Origin: Bacteroidales bacterium UBA6267
GTDB taxonomy: Bacteria; Bacteroidota; Bacteroidia; Bacteroidales; UBA1556
NCBI GenBank assembly: GCA_002440745.1
Contig: DJVB01000063.1
Location: 14,594 to 78,593 of the forward strand
DNA length: 64,000 bases
Reading direction: 5' to 3'
Shown here piece after piece: positions 56,604-64,000 of this stretch; position 1 is the first letter of the stretch, and the number at the start of each line of letters is the position of its first letter. The position numbers and the translations under genes are program-made. The notes under the pieces were generated by a model that saw only the letters and a program-made list of their open reading frames with translations, made no database searches and had not been told where the DNA came from.

Positions 56604-57200
56604 TTATTGTGGATTACGAATTAATATTTTAACGGCATTTATGAATTTAGCGCCTTCGATTTCCATTAAATCTTTGTGAAGATTAAACTGCCATTGCTTA
56701 ATAAAAAGACGTAATGACCCCATAATAATTGTTGCTAAAATCGATGCGCTAATATCTTCCCTGATAATCTTGTTTTGCTGGCCATCAGTAATAATCTCAG
56801 TCAAAATGCCATAGTTGTGAGCTATAACTTCATTAATCTTATCTAATAAAACCTTTTCGTTTTTAAAAATCTCTTCCGAAAAAATAACATTAATTAATGA
56901 AGGCTTAGATGTTAAAGCCTGAAGGTGATTATTCATCAAATGTTCGATCTTATTTATAGCCGAATCGGACTTATACAACTCACTATCAAATAGTGCTTTG
57001 CTTTTCTCTTTAAACAAGTCCAAAATAGTAATTAAGATTTGAATTTTATTCTCAAAATGACGGTAGATTGCAGGTTCAGTTATGCCAATTCGCTTCGACA
57101 AATTCTTAATTGTCAAACTTTGAATTCCCTCATTACTGATAAGATTCAATGCCGCTTCGATTATTTCAATTTGTCTTGGGGTCTGAGATTGTTCAATCAT
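56604..57200 (-). CDS. TetR-family transcriptional regulator
   Basis: The 198-residue protein has the TetR helix-turn-helix at residues 10-55 (IIEAALNLISNEGIQSLTIKNLSKRIGITEPAIYRHFENKIQIL) and a full-length helical ligand domain. It is the first gene of the operon encoding the transporter, the OMPLA-like, LolA-like and DUF1302 proteins and the short TetR. An inverted repeat lies over its own -7 box, so it should repress its own operon. The ligand may be the transported compound. Confidence 0.93.
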   Translation of the reverse strand: MIEQSQTPRQIEIIEAALNLISNEGIQSLTIKNLSKRIGITEPAIYRHFENKIQILITILDLFKEKSKALFDSELYKSDSAINKIEHLMNNHLQALTSKPSLINVIFSEEIFKNEKVLLDKINEVIAHNYGILTEIITDGQQNKIIREDISASILATIIMGSLRLFIKQWQFNLHKDLMEIEGAKFINAVKILIRNPQ

Positions 57201-57222
57201 AACTCTTGATTTAAATTCGCGG

Positions 57223-57247
57223 CAAAGTTAGTATATATTCACTAACT
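57223..57247 (-). promoter_or_regulatory. TetR promoter with overlapping operator
   Basis: On the minus strand a -7 box TAACTTTG occupies 57223-57230. The inverted repeat AGTTAGT (57226-57232), 8-bp spacer, ACTAACT (57241-57247) overlaps it. This is the usual size for a TetR operator. The -33 element is not clear. Confidence 0.65.
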
Positions 57248-57736
57248 AAAATATTATTAACACATTTTAACACCTTTATAATCCGAATATCTAATTCTAT
57301 TTAATACAAAAGTCTAATAATCAATACTATAAATGAGACATTCACAGTAAAATAATATCCATTAGATAATTGATGTTGAAAGGCATAATCCCAAACATAC
57401 AAAATAATTTTAAACGAAGTCTAATATTAAGAAATTATTGTTTAATTATTTTACTATTCTATTAAACATTATAAAGTAAGAAATGTTTTAAAATAACTAC
57501 CTTTTATAACCTTCTCTTTTATCATGTAATCCAAACTGCTAAATATTTATTGCATATTAAGTTAAGCTACAAGAGTATCCAACCTAATATTTATTACAGT
57601 TTTGCAGAACTATTCAGAGTTTACTTATTTTTGCGTAGAAATTAGTTTTGATTAATCATTTTAAGATTTTTTTAAACAAAATGATTTTTCGGAGTTTCTA
57701 TTTAAACGTAATTTGCAATACATTAAACGAAATATT
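57248..57736. promoter_or_regulatory. Gene-free region between TetR and crtB, with crtB promoter
   Basis: This AT-rich region separates the two divergent operons. The supported element is TTG at 57602-57604, 21 bp, then TATTTTTG at 57626-57633, about 100 bp before crtB ATG 57737. A second -7-like box, TAGTTTTG, is at 57643-57650. I see no gene, repeat or hairpin elsewhere in the stretch. No copy of the TetR site is found near the crtB end. Confidence 0.5.
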
Positions 57737-58579
57737 ATGAGCCTTCAACTTTTTGATCAAGTAAGCTATCAAACTTCCAAGCTTGTCACAAGAAAGTACA
57801 GCACAAGTTTTTATCTTGCCACTACCCTACTCGGCAAACGAATCCGTAATGCCATCTATGGAATTTATGGTTTCGTGCGCTACGCTGATGAAATTGTGGA
57901 TACTTTTCATCAAATCGACAAGGAGAAAGCACTCAATGAGTTCGAAAAGGAATACTATAATTCTTTAGAGCGCGGTTTAAGCTTAAACCCGATTTTACAT
58001 AGTTTTCAAGATGTGGTAAAACGATATACTATTGATGATGAATATGTTCAAGCGTTTTTGCGAAGCATGAAAGCCGATTTAAACAAAACAGAATATACTG
58101 ACGCTGAACAGATTAATGAGTATATCTACGGTTCAGCAGATGTGGTTGGGCTGATGTGTTTATCCGTTTTTTGCGAAGGAAATCAAGAAAAATTTAATCA
58201 ACTCAAGTCGTCTGCAATGAAATTAGGTTCGGCTTTTCAAAAGGTGAATTTTCTTCGCGATTTAAAAAATGACACGGAGTATTTGGGTCGGAGCTATTTC
58301 CCGGGAGTAAGTCGTGAAAACTTTGATGAAGAAAGCAAACGTTTGATTGTAAAGGAAATTGAGGAAGATTTCAGAATAGCTTTTGAAGGAATAAAAAAAC
58401 TTCCGACAAATAGCCGCGCTGCAGTGCTTTTAGCCTATTTTTACTACCGAACACTTTTGAGCAAATTGGCTCAAACTCCGGCAAGTAAAATTGCCAGCTC
58501 ACGAATTCGAATTAGCAATCCGCGCAAAATTTGGTTGATGAAGAAAGCGGTATTAGTCAATAGTTTAAGGTTAATTTAA
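57737..58579 (+). CDS. crtB: Phytoene synthase
   Basis: The 280-residue enzyme condenses two geranylgeranyl diphosphates into phytoene. It has the squalene/phytoene synthase signatures: KYSTSFYLATTLLGKRIRNAIYGIYGFVRYADEIVD, with the first Asp-rich motif near residue 50, and YGSADVVGLMCLSVF, then KLGSAFQKVNFLRDLKNDTEYLGRSYFPG, with the second. The frame extends upstream to a TTG at 57713, but ATG 57737 gives the normal start. It is the first gene of the carotenoid operon, which runs on the plus strand past the window end. Confidence 0.95.
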   Translation: MSLQLFDQVSYQTSKLVTRKYSTSFYLATTLLGKRIRNAIYGIYGFVRYADEIVDTFHQIDKEKALNEFEKEYYNSLERGLSLNPILHSFQDVVKRYTIDDEYVQAFLRSMKADLNKTEYTDAEQINEYIYGSADVVGLMCLSVFCEGNQEKFNQLKSSAMKLGSAFQKVNFLRDLKNDTEYLGRSYFPGVSRENFDEESKRLIVKEIEEDFRIAFEGIKKLPTNSRAAVLLAYFYYRTLLSKLAQTPASKIASSRIRISNPRKIWLMKKAVLVNSLRLI

Positions 58580-58582
58580 GGA

Positions 58583-59107
58583 ATGGAAAAAGTAGTATTA
58601 GTAGATATAGACGACCGGCAAATCGGGGAAATGGAAAAAATGGAAGCACACCAAAAGGCCGTTTTGCATCGTGCAATCAGTGTTTTTGTAGTCAATTCAA
58701 AAGGGCAATGGCTGTTGCAGCGTAGAGCTTTCGGGAAATATCATTCTAATGGATTATGGTCGAACACAGCCTGTAGTCACCCTGCTCCGGGCGAAACAAC
58801 CGGCGAAGCAGCTAAGCGCCGCTTGCAAGAAGAAATGGGAATGGAACCCCCTCTAAATCATCTTTTTCAGTTTATTTACCAAGCGCAACTCGACTCCAAT
58901 CTCACCGAACATGAACTTGACCACGTTTTTGTAGGTATTTCCGACAAGCTCCCAAAACCCAATCCGGACGAGGTTTCCGATTTTAAATATATTGATTTTG
59001 TCGATTTGAAAAATGATGTAACTTTGAATCCCCAGAATTATACTGAATGGTTCAAATTGATTTTTGATCGCGTTCAAAGGGAATACACTCAGAAATTTTC
59101 AAACTAA
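58583..59107 (+). CDS. idi: Isopentenyl-diphosphate delta-isomerase, type I
   Basis: The 174-residue Nudix enzyme interconverts IPP and DMAPP. It shows HRAISVFVVNSKGQWLLQRRAFGKYHSNGLWSNTACSHPAPGE with the active-site Cys in TACSHP near residue 67. A Nudix-like box AAKRRLQEEMGMEP carries the catalytic Glu, and YIDFVDLKNDV follows. The gene is 3 bp after crtB and supplies isoprenoid precursor for it. Confidence 0.95.
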   Translation: MEKVVLVDIDDRQIGEMEKMEAHQKAVLHRAISVFVVNSKGQWLLQRRAFGKYHSNGLWSNTACSHPAPGETTGEAAKRRLQEEMGMEPPLNHLFQFIYQAQLDSNLTEHELDHVFVGISDKLPKPNPDEVSDFKYIDFVDLKNDVTLNPQNYTEWFKLIFDRVQREYTQKFSN

Positions 59108-59117
59108 AACCCGTCTT

Positions 59118-59831
59118 ATGTCTCTTTACGGAATATTGTTATTAAGCTCAATTTCAGTACCTTTACTACTTAGTTTTGATAAAAAATTACAGTTTTTTAA
59201 AAGCTGGAAATACATTTTTCCTTCCATAATTATCATAGCCGCAATATATATTTTCTTCGATGTTCAACTCACCAAAAACTTCGTTTGGGGGTTCAATCCG
59301 CAATATCATTCACAAAGCCTATTCTTTGGTTTACCTATAGAAGAATGGTTGTTTTTCGTGGTTATTCCTTACGCAAGTTTATTTCTTCACCACAGTTTTG
59401 TACTCTATTTTCCGCAAATAAAATTAAGTGACCGCCTCACCCAAAGCATCACCCGTGCCTTAATCATCGGCATGGCTGTTTCCATGGTGCTGAGCTATGA
59501 CAAAACTTATACGCTTTACATAACTGCAACAATGTTAGTCACTTTACTTCTTGGCATTGCAGAAAAAAGTGGACTTCTCAATAAATTTTATGTTACCTTT
59601 TTACTGATTTTGATTCCATTTATTATCGTAAACGGCATACTTACAGGAAGTTTCATCGATGGAGAAGTTGTTTGGTACAACGACTCCGAGAATCTCGGAA
59701 AACGATTTTTCACCATTCCTATTGAAGATTTCCTTTACGCTTTTAGCATGATTTTTCTGAATCTCATATTGTCCGAAACCTTTAAAACCAAAGGAAAAAT
59801 TTTCAGAAAGGAGTTCAAAACCAATGAATAA
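59118..59831 (+). CDS. Lycopene cyclase, fused CrtYc/CrtYd type
   Basis: The 237-residue membrane protein has about seven helices and two copies of the cyclase domain. The first has FGLPIEEWLFFVVIPYASLFLHH near residue 72, and the second has FFTIPIEDFLYAFSMIFLNLIL near residue 200. This is the fused form of the heterodimeric Gram-positive CrtYc/CrtYd cyclase and the N-terminal domain of fungal enzymes. It forms beta-ionone rings on lycopene. I start at ATG 59118, since the upstream extension overlaps idi. The stop overlaps the next gene by 8 bp. Confidence 0.88.
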   Translation: MSLYGILLLSSISVPLLLSFDKKLQFFKSWKYIFPSIIIIAAIYIFFDVQLTKNFVWGFNPQYHSQSLFFGLPIEEWLFFVVIPYASLFLHHSFVLYFPQIKLSDRLTQSITRALIIGMAVSMVLSYDKTYTLYITATMLVTLLLGIAEKSGLLNKFYVTFLLILIPFIIVNGILTGSFIDGEVVWYNDSENLGKRFFTIPIEDFLYAFSMIFLNLILSETFKTKGKIFRKEFKTNE

Positions 59832-60477
59832 GATTTTTTCAATATTGGACAAATACGTAAACTATTTCATTGCATTCTTCATCTTTTTTTATAGTGTCGG
59901 CATCTTTGGAATTCTTACCCCAAAACTCAGCGAGTTTTTTATATCAACCACAAGTTTCGCGCTGATTATTAGTATTATCGCCTTGATATTTTTTCATAGG
60001 GAAAAATGGAATCCAAAAACCTTAGCTATTTTTGCAACGATTGCCGTATTAGGTTTTTTCGTTGAGGTAATTGGAGTAAATACCGGATTAATTTTTGGAG
60101 AATACATCTATGGAAATACTTTAGGAATAAAAGTATTCAATACCCCTGTAATGATAGCTTTTAACTGGATATTAATGATTTACACATCAGCAGCTATTGC
60201 TCAAAGATTAAATTTTCATGTAATTCTCACCATTTTAAGTGGTGCTTTTTTGATGGTTATTTATGATTTACTTTTAGAGCCCGTTGCTCCAAATTTGGAC
60301 ATGTGGACCTGGACTGAAGCCTCTGCCCCTTTCCAAAATTATGTGGCTTGGGGGATTATTGCAATAGTCTTTCACTCGCTGCTACAGTTGAATCATATCA
60401 AAATCCAGAACAAATTAGCTCCAGCAGTTTACCTAACTCAATTTGGTTTTTTCTTGATTATCAATATTTTAAGTTAA
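59824..60477 (+). CDS. CruF-like carotenoid biosynthesis protein (hydratase family)
   Basis: The 217-residue membrane protein has about seven helices and matches the DUF422/CruF family (carotenoid 1,2-hydratase, as in gamma-carotene 1',2'-hydratase). Marks are VEVIGVNTGLIFGEYIYGNTLGIKVFNTPVMIAFNWILMIYT and LLEPVAPNLDMWTWTEASAPFQNYVAWGIIA. In this pathway it would hydrate the acyclic end of a monocyclic carotene, giving a tertiary alcohol for later glycosylation. It overlaps crtY by 8 bp and is 1 bp before the acyltransferase. Confidence 0.85.
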   Translation: MNKIFSILDKYVNYFIAFFIFFYSVGIFGILTPKLSEFFISTTSFALIISIIALIFFHREKWNPKTLAIFATIAVLGFFVEVIGVNTGLIFGEYIYGNTLGIKVFNTPVMIAFNWILMIYTSAAIAQRLNFHVILTILSGAFLMVIYDLLLEPVAPNLDMWTWTEASAPFQNYVAWGIIAIVFHSLLQLNHIKIQNKLAPAVYLTQFGFFLIINILS

Positions 60478-60478
60478 A

Positions 60479-61099
60479 ATGATTTTAAAAGCCAGACACC
60501 ATTTCTTTATCTATCCGTTTTTCAAGGTTTATACCGTCTGGAAAATGAATCATCATTTTAATAAAACCATTCTTTCCGGAAAATTCAACGATCAAGAAAA
60601 ACCGGTACTTATAATTGCGAATCATATCAGTTGGTGGGATGGATTTTGGCTTATGTATTTCAATTTGAAGGTCTTGAAACGAAAATTTCATTTTATGATG
60701 TTAGAAGACCAGCTTCGCAAACATTTGTTTTTCAATTATGCAGGAGGTTTTTCGGTTCGGAAAAACAGTCGCTCCATTGTGGAAAGTCTTCAATACACGC
60801 GCGAAATACTTAATCACTCTGAAAATATGGTTTTCATGTTTCCGCAAGGAAAAATTAATTCCATTCACGAACAGCAAATTAATTTTGAAAAAGGAATCGA
60901 ACGCGTAATCAAAGGAAAATTAGATGAAATTCAGATAGTTATGGTGTGTAATCTAATTGACTATTTTTCACAACCAAAACCGGAATTAACCATTTACTAT
61001 CAGGAATTAACAAACCTAAGCAAGACCGAGTCTCTTCAGAATGCCTATCAAGACTTTTTCTCACAATGCATTGACAGACAAAAACATAAAGCAGAATGA
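60479..61099 (+). CDS. PlsC-like acyltransferase
   Basis: The 206-residue protein has the HX4D motif of glycerolipid acyltransferases, NHISWWDGFW near residue 47, and MFPQGKIN near residue 122 in the place of the usual FPEG motif. In a carotenoid operon it probably esterifies the sugar of a carotenoid glycoside, as CruD-type enzymes do (inference). A general lysophospholipid acyltransferase is the alternative. It overlaps the glycosyltransferase gene by 4 bp. Confidence 0.8.
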   Translation: MILKARHHFFIYPFFKVYTVWKMNHHFNKTILSGKFNDQEKPVLIIANHISWWDGFWLMYFNLKVLKRKFHFMMLEDQLRKHLFFNYAGGFSVRKNSRSIVESLQYTREILNHSENMVFMFPQGKINSIHEQQINFEKGIERVIKGKLDEIQIVMVCNLIDYFSQPKPELTIYYQELTNLSKTESLQNAYQDFFSQCIDRQKHKAE

Positions 61100-62193
61100 T
61101 CTGGGAAATAATAGCATATATCACCATAAGTTTCGCTTTGATTCAAGCAATTGTTGCATTAACTAATTTTTTGCATGGAGTTTCCATAAAACACACTGAT
61201 ATAGAATCTAATAAATTAGTATCTGTATTAATTCCGGCACGAAATGAAGAAAAAAATCTCGAAAATATTCTTAATGATATTAGAAATCAAACGCATAAGA
61301 ATTTAGAAATTATAATCTTCAATGACGAATCGGATGATAGAACATTGGAGATTGCAACTGAGTTTCAGCGATTAGACAACAGAATTCGAATCATCAACTC
61401 AGAAGGACTACCTGAAGGCTGGTTAGGAAAAAATTTTGCTTGTCATCGGTTAGGCATGGAAGCAAAAGGGGATTATTTACTCTTTTTAGACGCAGACGTT
61501 AGAATTACTCCCGACATTATAGCTCGTTATATTATTAGAGCTCAACATAATAACTTAGACCTTATTTCCATTTTTCCACGACAAATTATGAAAACGGTTG
61601 GAGAGTATTTCACAGTGCCAATTATGAATCATATTTTATTGTCTCTTCTCCCTTTGCCTCTTGTTCGTCATTCCGCAAAATCCTCATTGTCAGCAGCTAA
61701 TGGCCAGTTTATGCTATTTGAAGCCACCATTTATAAACTGCTTGCACCCCACCAAACCTTACGTTTAGAGAAAGTTGAAGATATTAACATCGCCCGATTG
61801 TTCAAAATTAATAAAAACAAGATGGAATGTTTGGCTTCAGAATCTGGTGTAAGTTGCAGAATGTACGGAGGATTTGGCGAATCTTTACAAGGATTTAGCA
61901 AAAACGTGGTCCATTATTTTGGGAACTCGATAGTGCTTGCCATTTTATTTTGGGTTTTAAGTTTTCCAGCGGTAATTCTAACCTTCATTTTTGGCAACGC
62001 TGAAATCATAATTCTATTATCTATAAGCCTGATTACATGCAGGATACTAAACTCAGCAACCAGTCATCAAAACGCTTTATTGAATATAATTCTTTATGGA
62101 TTTCATCAAATAATTTTAGCAATTTTATTATTCACTTCGGTTTATAACCGAGCAACTAATTCATTTGTATGGAAAGGTCGAAATATATCCTGA
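61096..62193 (+). CDS. Family 2 glycosyltransferase, carotenoid glycosylation
   Basis: The 365-residue protein has an N-terminal membrane helix and a GT2 catalytic domain: VSVLIPARNEEKNLENILNDIRNQTHKNLEIIIFNDESDDRT, with DDxxD-type sugar-nucleotide binding at FLDADVRITP near residue 132. The acceptor-site region includes KVEDINIARLFKINKNKM, and two or three C-terminal membrane helices follow. It resembles the CrtQ/CruC-type enzymes that glycosylate carotenoids. Together with the CruF-like and PlsC-like genes it suggests a carotenoid glycoside ester. Confidence 0.85.
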   Translation: MIWEIIAYITISFALIQAIVALTNFLHGVSIKHTDIESNKLVSVLIPARNEEKNLENILNDIRNQTHKNLEIIIFNDESDDRTLEIATEFQRLDNRIRIINSEGLPEGWLGKNFACHRLGMEAKGDYLLFLDADVRITPDIIARYIIRAQHNNLDLISIFPRQIMKTVGEYFTVPIMNHILLSLLPLPLVRHSAKSSLSAANGQFMLFEATIYKLLAPHQTLRLEKVEDINIARLFKINKNKMECLASESGVSCRMYGGFGESLQGFSKNVVHYFGNSIVLAILFWVLSFPAVILTFIFGNAEIIILLSISLITCRILNSATSHQNALLNIILYGFHQIILAILLFTSVYNRATNSFVWKGRNIS

Positions 62194-62906
62194 TTTTACT
62201 ATTAGTTTTCAATCTGTCAGTCTTTAGCCAAACAAATAAACAAAAAGTTTACCAGGCCTATATTTCGAATAAAATGGCTGATTGGAAGACCGTTTTGGAT
62301 AAAATGCAGCAAATTGAAAAGCCAAATTTACAAACCCGCCTCGAACTACTTGATTATCAATATGGTTATATCGCCTTTTGTCTTGGAAAAGATAAGGAAG
62401 ACGAAGCAAAGAAATATTTGGAAAAAGCTTGGGACAATTTGGAAATCTTGGAAGATAAAAAGTATCAACCGGCATGGACAAATGGTTATCGGTCTGCATT
62501 TTACGGTTATGAAATCGGCCTCAATTCGATGATGGCACCATTTTATGGTCCCAAAAGTATGACTTACGCTAAAAAGTCGATGGAGGCTGACGCGGCCAAT
62601 CCTTTTGGTTTTTTACAATACGCTAATATTCAATACTATATGCCATCAACTTTTGGAGGTTCAAAAACGGAAGCTATAGAATATTATAAAAAAGCAATGG
62701 TCAAAATGGAAGCCCGTGGAGACATCAATTTTAATTGGAATTATCTTAGTCTTTTGGCAATCACAGGCCAGGCTCTCGAGTCGGTCAATAAACTGTCGGA
62801 GGCTAAACAATTTTATGAAAAAGCCCTTAAAGTGGAACCAAATTTCCTTTGGGTGAAAAACGAATTATTACCAAAACTTCTTAAAAAACTAAATAATGGA
62901 AAATAA
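62169..62906 (+). CDS. Exported TPR protein in the carotenoid operon
   Basis: The 245-residue protein has a signal peptide (YILILLLVFNLSVFSQ) and helical repeats, including a C-terminal TPR (SLLAITGQALESVNKLSEAKQFYEKALKVEPNFLWVKNELLPKLLKKL). Its start lies inside the glycosyltransferase gene (25-bp overlap) and its stop inside crtI (11 bp), so it is fixed in the operon. No enzyme motif. It may help assemble or localise carotenoids in the envelope; this is speculative. Confidence 0.75.
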   Translation: MERSKYILILLLVFNLSVFSQTNKQKVYQAYISNKMADWKTVLDKMQQIEKPNLQTRLELLDYQYGYIAFCLGKDKEDEAKKYLEKAWDNLEILEDKKYQPAWTNGYRSAFYGYEIGLNSMMAPFYGPKSMTYAKKSMEADAANPFGFLQYANIQYYMPSTFGGSKTEAIEYYKKAMVKMEARGDINFNWNYLSLLAITGQALESVNKLSEAKQFYEKALKVEPNFLWVKNELLPKLLKKLNNGK

Positions 62907-64000
62907 GAAAACAGTACTTATTGCCGGTGCAGGTATCGGTGGATTAGCTACCGCATTACGCCTTGTAAAACAAGGTTTTAAAGTGGAAATTATCGAAAAA
63001 AACAAAACAGCCGGAGGCCGTCTTAACCAAATAAAAAAGGATGGATTTACCTTCGACACCGGACCAAGTTTTTTCAGCATGAGCTACGAATTTGAAGAAT
63101 TTGCTCGCGATTGCGGAATTGAATTGCCCTTCGAATATGTAGAGCTTGACCCGCTTTACACCGTGCATATCAAAGGCAATCCGAAAACATTTTTTATAAA
63201 TAAAGATATAAAAAAGTTTTCAGAGCAATTTGCTGAATATGAACCAAATATGGAAGAAAAGATGCGTAAATATTTGCGCAAAGCCGGAGCACTTTTCGAC
63301 GATACCGTTGATTTGGTTATCAAGAATAATTTCGACACAAAAATCAATTACCTACTGACCTTAGCACGAGTAAATCCCGTTCATATTCCAGTGCTTTTGC
63401 GCAGCTTTTGGCAGCAAGTAAATCGTTATTTCGACAGCAAAGAAGCTCGGCAGATTATCTCTCTTGTAGCCTTTTTTCTTGGCCGCACCCCTTTCGATAC
63501 TTCGAGCATTTACACCCTTCTCAGCCATACCGAATTTCAACACGATGGATATTACAATGTGAAAGGCGGAATGTATAAAATTGTGGAAGGTTTTGTGAAT
63601 GAATTGGAAAAAGCCGGAGCGCAAATCCATTATAATGTGGAAGTTACAGGTTACAAAGCAAGTGGAAATCGATTAGAATCGCTGATTGACCAAAAAGGTA
63701 AACATTGGACTGCCGATGTGATTTTGGTTAATGCCGATGCGGCTGTTTTCAGAAATAAAATTTTGAAGCGCAAGGCTTTCAGCGATGAGCGTATGGACAA
63801 GAAAAACTGGACGATGGGCTATTTGACCATTTATTTGGGCATCGACACTAAACTACCTAACGTGCATCACCACAACTACTTCCTTGGCAGCAACTATGAG
63901 GAATATGCCACGAGAGTGATGCGTGAGCCGGGACTTTTAGAGAAACCCTATTACTACGTTAATGTGCTATCGAAGCATAATCCGGAATGTGCACCGAAGG
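62896..64000 (+). CDS. crtI: Phytoene desaturase, 3' end beyond window
   Basis: The visible 368 residues are the N-terminal part of CrtI, usually about 490 residues. It removes hydrogens from phytoene to make lycopene. The FAD-binding Rossmann motif is at the start (VLIAGAGIGGLATALRLVKQGFKVEIIEKN), followed by AGGRLNQI, FDTGPSFF and FLGRTPFDTSSIYTLLSH. An internal NAD(P)/FAD region, GGMYKIVEGFVNELEKAGAQIHYNVEV, is near residue 225. ATG 62896 overlaps the TPR stop by 11 bp. The open reading frame runs off the window with no stop, so length and 3' genes are unknown. Confidence 0.95.
   Translation, partial: MENKKTVLIAGAGIGGLATALRLVKQGFKVEIIEKNKTAGGRLNQIKKDGFTFDTGPSFFSMSYEFEEFARDCGIELPFEYVELDPLYTVHIKGNPKTFFINKDIKKFSEQFAEYEPNMEEKMRKYLRKAGALFDDTVDLVIKNNFDTKINYLLTLARVNPVHIPVLLRSFWQQVNRYFDSKEARQIISLVAFFLGRTPFDTSSIYTLLSHTEFQHDGYYNVKGGMYKIVEGFVNELEKAGAQIHYNVEVTGYKASGNRLESLIDQKGKHWTADVILVNADAAVFRNKILKRKAFSDERMDKKNWTMGYLTIYLGIDTKLPNVHHHNYFLGSNYEEYATRVMREPGLLEKPYYYVNVLSKHNPECAPK

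Noticed and set aside
1..64000. CRISPR array, prophage or rRNA operon
   Set aside because: No regularly spaced direct repeats, phage structural genes or rRNA sequence were seen on either strand.

Overview
The window is AT-rich, gene-dense DNA from a member of the Bacteroidota. I cannot fix the order or genus. The evidence for the phylum is: promoter -7 boxes of the TAnnTTTG type ahead of several genes; tandem DUF1573 proteins; a 655-residue YidC with a large periplasmic domain; a CreD gene preceded by a small winged-helix regulator; a GH3/serine-hydrolase fusion; a LytTR regulator with a TPR histidine kinase; and intergenic C/A-rich low-complexity sequence. There is no prophage, CRISPR array, rRNA or intact insertion sequence. 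Almost everything is chromosomal housekeeping or envelope biology.

Layout. 1-1.5 kb: the 3' end of a tRNA (probably Asp) with its terminator, a small inverted-repeat remnant and a lone N-acetyl sugar amidotransferase. 1.8-6.1 kb: a secreted LRR-like protein, an ECF sigma factor with a hydrophobic C-terminal tail, and a single-pass membrane protein with a large exported part. 6.2-8.9 kb (minus): a LytTR response regulator and its TPR/LytS-type kinase. 9.3-11.7 kb: a two-lobed retropepsin-like protease overlapping a secreted protein with four tandem glycogen-binding-type (E-set/CBM48) modules. 11.8-15.0 kb: a sugar aminotransferase, a monotopic phosphoglycosyl transferase and an alpha/beta-hydrolase lipoprotein. 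15.0-17.7 kb: alanine dehydrogenase, a small 'SFPD' repeat protein and two DUF1573 proteins. 17.8-27.4 kb: aminotransferase, GT9, tsaC, smpB, rhomboid, then NagZ-like/serine hydrolase and a TPR-like protein. 27.7-36.1 kb: MsrB-MsrA lipoprotein, OM proteins, a class V aminotransferase, a DMT transporter, a PolB-type exonuclease, yidC and acyl-ACP thioesterase. 36.2-39.4 kb: a CreD group with a shared promoter/operator motif. 39.5-43.8 kb: VanZ, B12/radical-SAM protein, membrane protein, lnt. 44.1-50.8 kb: a type I-like export set (ABC protein with degenerate ATPase motifs, HlyD, TolC) and an Omp85-family protein.

50.8-57.2 kb (minus) is the most interesting block. It is a six-gene operon in the order TetR, RND/MMPL transporter, OMPLA-like outer-membrane protein, LolA-like protein, DUF1302-type porin, truncated TetR. 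Two related operator-like sites lie in it, one over the promoter of the first gene and one just before the transporter gene. It looks like a regulated envelope system moving a lipid or other hydrophobic substrate.

57.7-64.0 kb: a carotenoid operon (crtB, idi, a fused CrtYcd-type lycopene cyclase, CruF-like hydratase, acyltransferase, GT2, TPR protein, crtI cut by the window end). The gene set suggests a cyclised, hydrated, glycosylated and possibly acylated carotenoid.
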